Of a stretch of 8,359 nucleotides of DNA, positions 7,348-8,359 are shown in pieces. Under the pieces are notes generated by a model, which was given only the letters and a program-made list of their open reading frames with translations, was not told the DNA's origin and searched no databases. The number at the start of each line of letters is the position of its first letter. The first letter of the stretch is position 1. Made by a program: the position numbers and the translations under genes. This stretch comes from a bacterium (GTDB lineage: Bacteria; Thermosulfidibacterota; Thermosulfidibacteria; Thermosulfidibacterales; Thermosulfidibacteraceae): positions 723 through 9,081 of the forward strand of contig JALVZS010000110.1 in the NCBI GenBank assembly GCA_027022065.1, read 5' to 3'.

Positions 7348-7387
7348 GGCTTATAAAAAGTTATATGTTCTTGTGGGAGGTGGCAAG
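7348..7387. promoter_or_regulatory. Divergent intergenic region with putative promoter(s)
   Basis: This 40-base gap separates uvrB (minus) from the polyprenol-kinase-like gene (plus) and is the only true non-coding interval in the window. Its left half is AT-rich (TTATAAAAAGTTATATG, 7351-7367). On the minus strand, TATAAC (7365-7360) could be a -10 box; TTGCCA (7386-7381) resembles a -35 box, though the 15-base spacer is short. A transcript from it would begin within a few bases of the uvrB ATG. On the plus strand, TATAAA (7352-7357) or TTATAT (7361-7366) are -10 candidates without a convincing -35 box. The assignment rests on sequence resemblance only. Confidence 0.4.
7375..7380 (+). promoter_or_regulatory. 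Strong Shine-Dalgarno (GGGAGG) fixing a TTG start at 7388
   Basis: GGGAGG lies 7 bases before the TTG at 7388-7390, the same spacing seen for the TPR, kinase and prepilin peptidase genes. It decides the start of the polyprenol-kinase-like gene in favour of the TTG over the in-frame ATG at 7346. That ATG has no ribosome site and sits back-to-back on the uvrB start codon. Confidence 0.8.
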
Positions 7388-7954
7388 TTGAATACCCTGG
7401 AAGTGAGAAGGCAGATATTCCACATCGTCAACGGCACCCTTATACTTCTCGCCTACTCCCACTGGGGAAGGCCTGTGGGATGGGTACTACTTGTGCTCTC
7501 CCTTGCAGGTGCCGGGCTTTCCCTTTACCATGTGAAGGTAAGCCCTATAAAGTGGGCCACGCCCTTTTTGAATGCCCTTGAGAGGGAGGAGAACATCCTC
7601 TCCTTTCCTGGAAAAGGAGCGGTGCTCTACGGGCTTTCGGTGGGTCTGGCTATAATCCTCTTTCCTCCCTTTGCCGCAAAGGGTGCCATTTGTGCCCTTG
7701 CCTATGGAGATGCTTTTTCCACCATAGTGGGAAAGTTTCTGGGCAGGATAGCCATTCCATGGAACAGATCCTTAAGCCTTGAGGGAAGCCTCGCCTTTAT
7801 CATCACAACTTTCATGGGGGGCTCCTTCTTTGTGTCCTACTGGCACGCGCTGCTTTCCGGTGTTGTGGGAGCCTTGGTGGAGACCGTTCCCTTTGTTGAC
7901 GACAACCTGAGCATACCGCTGGCGGTGGGGCTTGTTCTAACCGTGGTTGGCTGA
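7388..7954 (+). CDS. Dolichol/polyprenol kinase-like membrane protein (SEC59/DGK1/VTE5 superfamily)
   Basis: This polytopic membrane protein, 188 residues from the TTG start, belongs to the CTP-dependent lipid kinase / cytidylyltransferase-like superfamily. That superfamily includes dolichol kinase, yeast DGK1, phytol kinase VTE5 and many uncharacterised bacterial members. Family signatures: the N-terminal EVRRQIFHIVNG (5-16), the core YGDAFSTIVGKFLGR (106-120) with the GDA motif, the SLEGSLAF stretch (130-137), a membrane-embedded VE pair (164-165) and the DNLSIPLAVGL motif (172-182). Hydrophobic segments lie at about 17-25, 30-48, 78-105, 134-165 and 174-187. Such proteins phosphorylate a membrane alcohol (polyprenol, diacylglycerol or phytol) using a nucleoside triphosphate; the actual substrate cannot be read from sequence. 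The stop is followed two bases later by the DedA ATG, so both are in one operon. The TTG start is preferred over ATG 7346 because of a perfectly spaced GGGAGG and the family-like N-terminus. Confidence 0.85.
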   Translation: MNTLEVRRQIFHIVNGTLILLAYSHWGRPVGWVLLVLSLAGAGLSLYHVKVSPIKWATPFLNALEREENILSFPGKGAVLYGLSVGLAIILFPPFAAKGAICALAYGDAFSTIVGKFLGRIAIPWNRSLSLEGSLAFIITTFMGGSFFVSYWHALLSGVVGALVETVPFVDDNLSIPLAVGLVLTVVG

Positions 7955-7956
7955 GG

Positions 7957-8359
7957 ATGAAGGGACTTGAAGAGATAATATCCAAGTGGGGCTATATCGG
8001 GGTTTTTCTTGGCACCTTCCTTGAGGGCGAGGTGACCATGGTTGTAAGCGGCTTTTTGGCCTCCCAGGATGTGATGGACATAAGGATGGTGCTTCTCGTG
8101 GGGGGCATGGGGGGATTTCTGGGGGATCAGTTCTTCTTCCTTTTGGGAAGGCTCAGCAACACCTTGAACCTGCTTCAGAGACTCAACAGAAGTGTGAGAT
8201 ACAGGAAGGCCAGAAGGATAGTGAGAAGATACGGTTCCTACATTGCCCTTTTCTCTAGGTATCTTGTGGGGATGAGGATGGCCCTGTCCTTTACCCTGGG
8301 TGTTATGCGTATGCCTTTCAGGCAGTTTACCCTGCTCAACTTCATAAGCGCAGTTTTAT
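7957..8359 (+). CDS. DedA-family (VTT domain) membrane protein, 3' end outside window
   Basis: From ATG 7957 the frame is open to the window edge (134 codons). DedA signatures are visible: FLGTFLEGE with the conserved acidic residue near position 24, the re-entrant-loop region VTMVVSGFLAS, GGFLGDQFFFLLGR (Gly-Asp then aromatic, then LGR), a basic cytosolic loop RYRKARRIVRRYG, then FSRYLVGMRM with the conserved Arg pair, VMRMPFRQFTLLN and ISA. DedA proteins are inner-membrane transport-like proteins needed for membrane homeostasis, and some bacterial members have been identified as undecaprenyl-phosphate translocases. The sequence at the first motif lacks the Pro-rich stretch of YqjA-type members and resembles the shorter FLEGE/T subgroup. 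It begins two bases after the stop of the polyprenol-kinase-like gene; the GAGG abutting the ATG is poorly spaced, so translational coupling is likely. About one third of the C-terminus is probably missing. Confidence 0.92.
   Translation, partial: MKGLEEIISKWGYIGVFLGTFLEGEVTMVVSGFLASQDVMDIRMVLLVGGMGGFLGDQFFFLLGRLSNTLNLLQRLNRSVRYRKARRIVRRYGSYIALFSRYLVGMRMALSFTLGVMRMPFRQFTLLNFISAVL

Noticed and set aside
7346-7387. N-terminal extension of the polyprenol-kinase-like protein from ATG 7346
   Set aside because: There is no Shine-Dalgarno before this ATG and it coincides with the uvrB start. The TTG at 7388 has an ideally spaced GGGAGG, and the family-like sequence starts just after it.

Overview
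The window comes from a gene-dense bacterial chromosome with a Gram-negative envelope. A protein fragment ending in a beta-barrel-like strand and terminal Phe, a large secreted TPR protein and a prepilin peptidase all point to an outer membrane. Arg is written mostly as AGG/AGA, ATA is common for Ile, proteins are rich in Lys/Glu, genes overlap at almost every junction and TTG starts are used. Together these suggest a thermophile of the Aquificota or Thermodesulfobacteriota kind. That placement is an impression from codon and protein style, not a phylogenetic result.

Layout: at the left edge is the 3' end of a + strand gene for a probable outer-membrane barrel protein (1-279). It converges on a six-gene minus-strand run whose last stop codon overlaps its own. 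Read in the direction of transcription, from 7347 down to 276, the run is uvrB, a type IV prepilin peptidase (pilD-like), an exported AMIN-like/TPR protein, a soluble PAS histidine kinase, a small protein resembling a shortened RecO, and dUTPase. Adjacent genes overlap by 4, 49, 65, 32 and 17 bases, so the run is almost certainly one translationally coupled operon. Clear Shine-Dalgarno sites lie inside upstream genes, usually 7 bases before the start codon.

To the right, a second operon diverges on the + strand: a dolichol/polyprenol-kinase-like membrane protein, starting at TTG 7388, and a DedA-family membrane protein cut by the window end. The only non-coding stretch is the roughly 40-base divergent region 7348-7387. 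No stretch of 300 bases lacks a gene. I saw no RNA genes, insertion sequences, CRISPR arrays or phage genes.

How the genes may work together: uvrB, dut and the RecO-like gene form a genome-maintenance theme (excision repair, dUTP removal, recombination mediation). It is interleaved with an envelope/motility theme of prepilin peptidase, secreted TPR protein and a FlrB/FlgS-style kinase. The + strand pair may be a lipid-carrier module in which one protein phosphorylates a polyprenol and the other moves the phospho-lipid across the membrane. That coupling is inference. The least ordinary items are the RecO-like protein without a zinc module, the kinase/DedA pair, and the unusually long gene overlaps.
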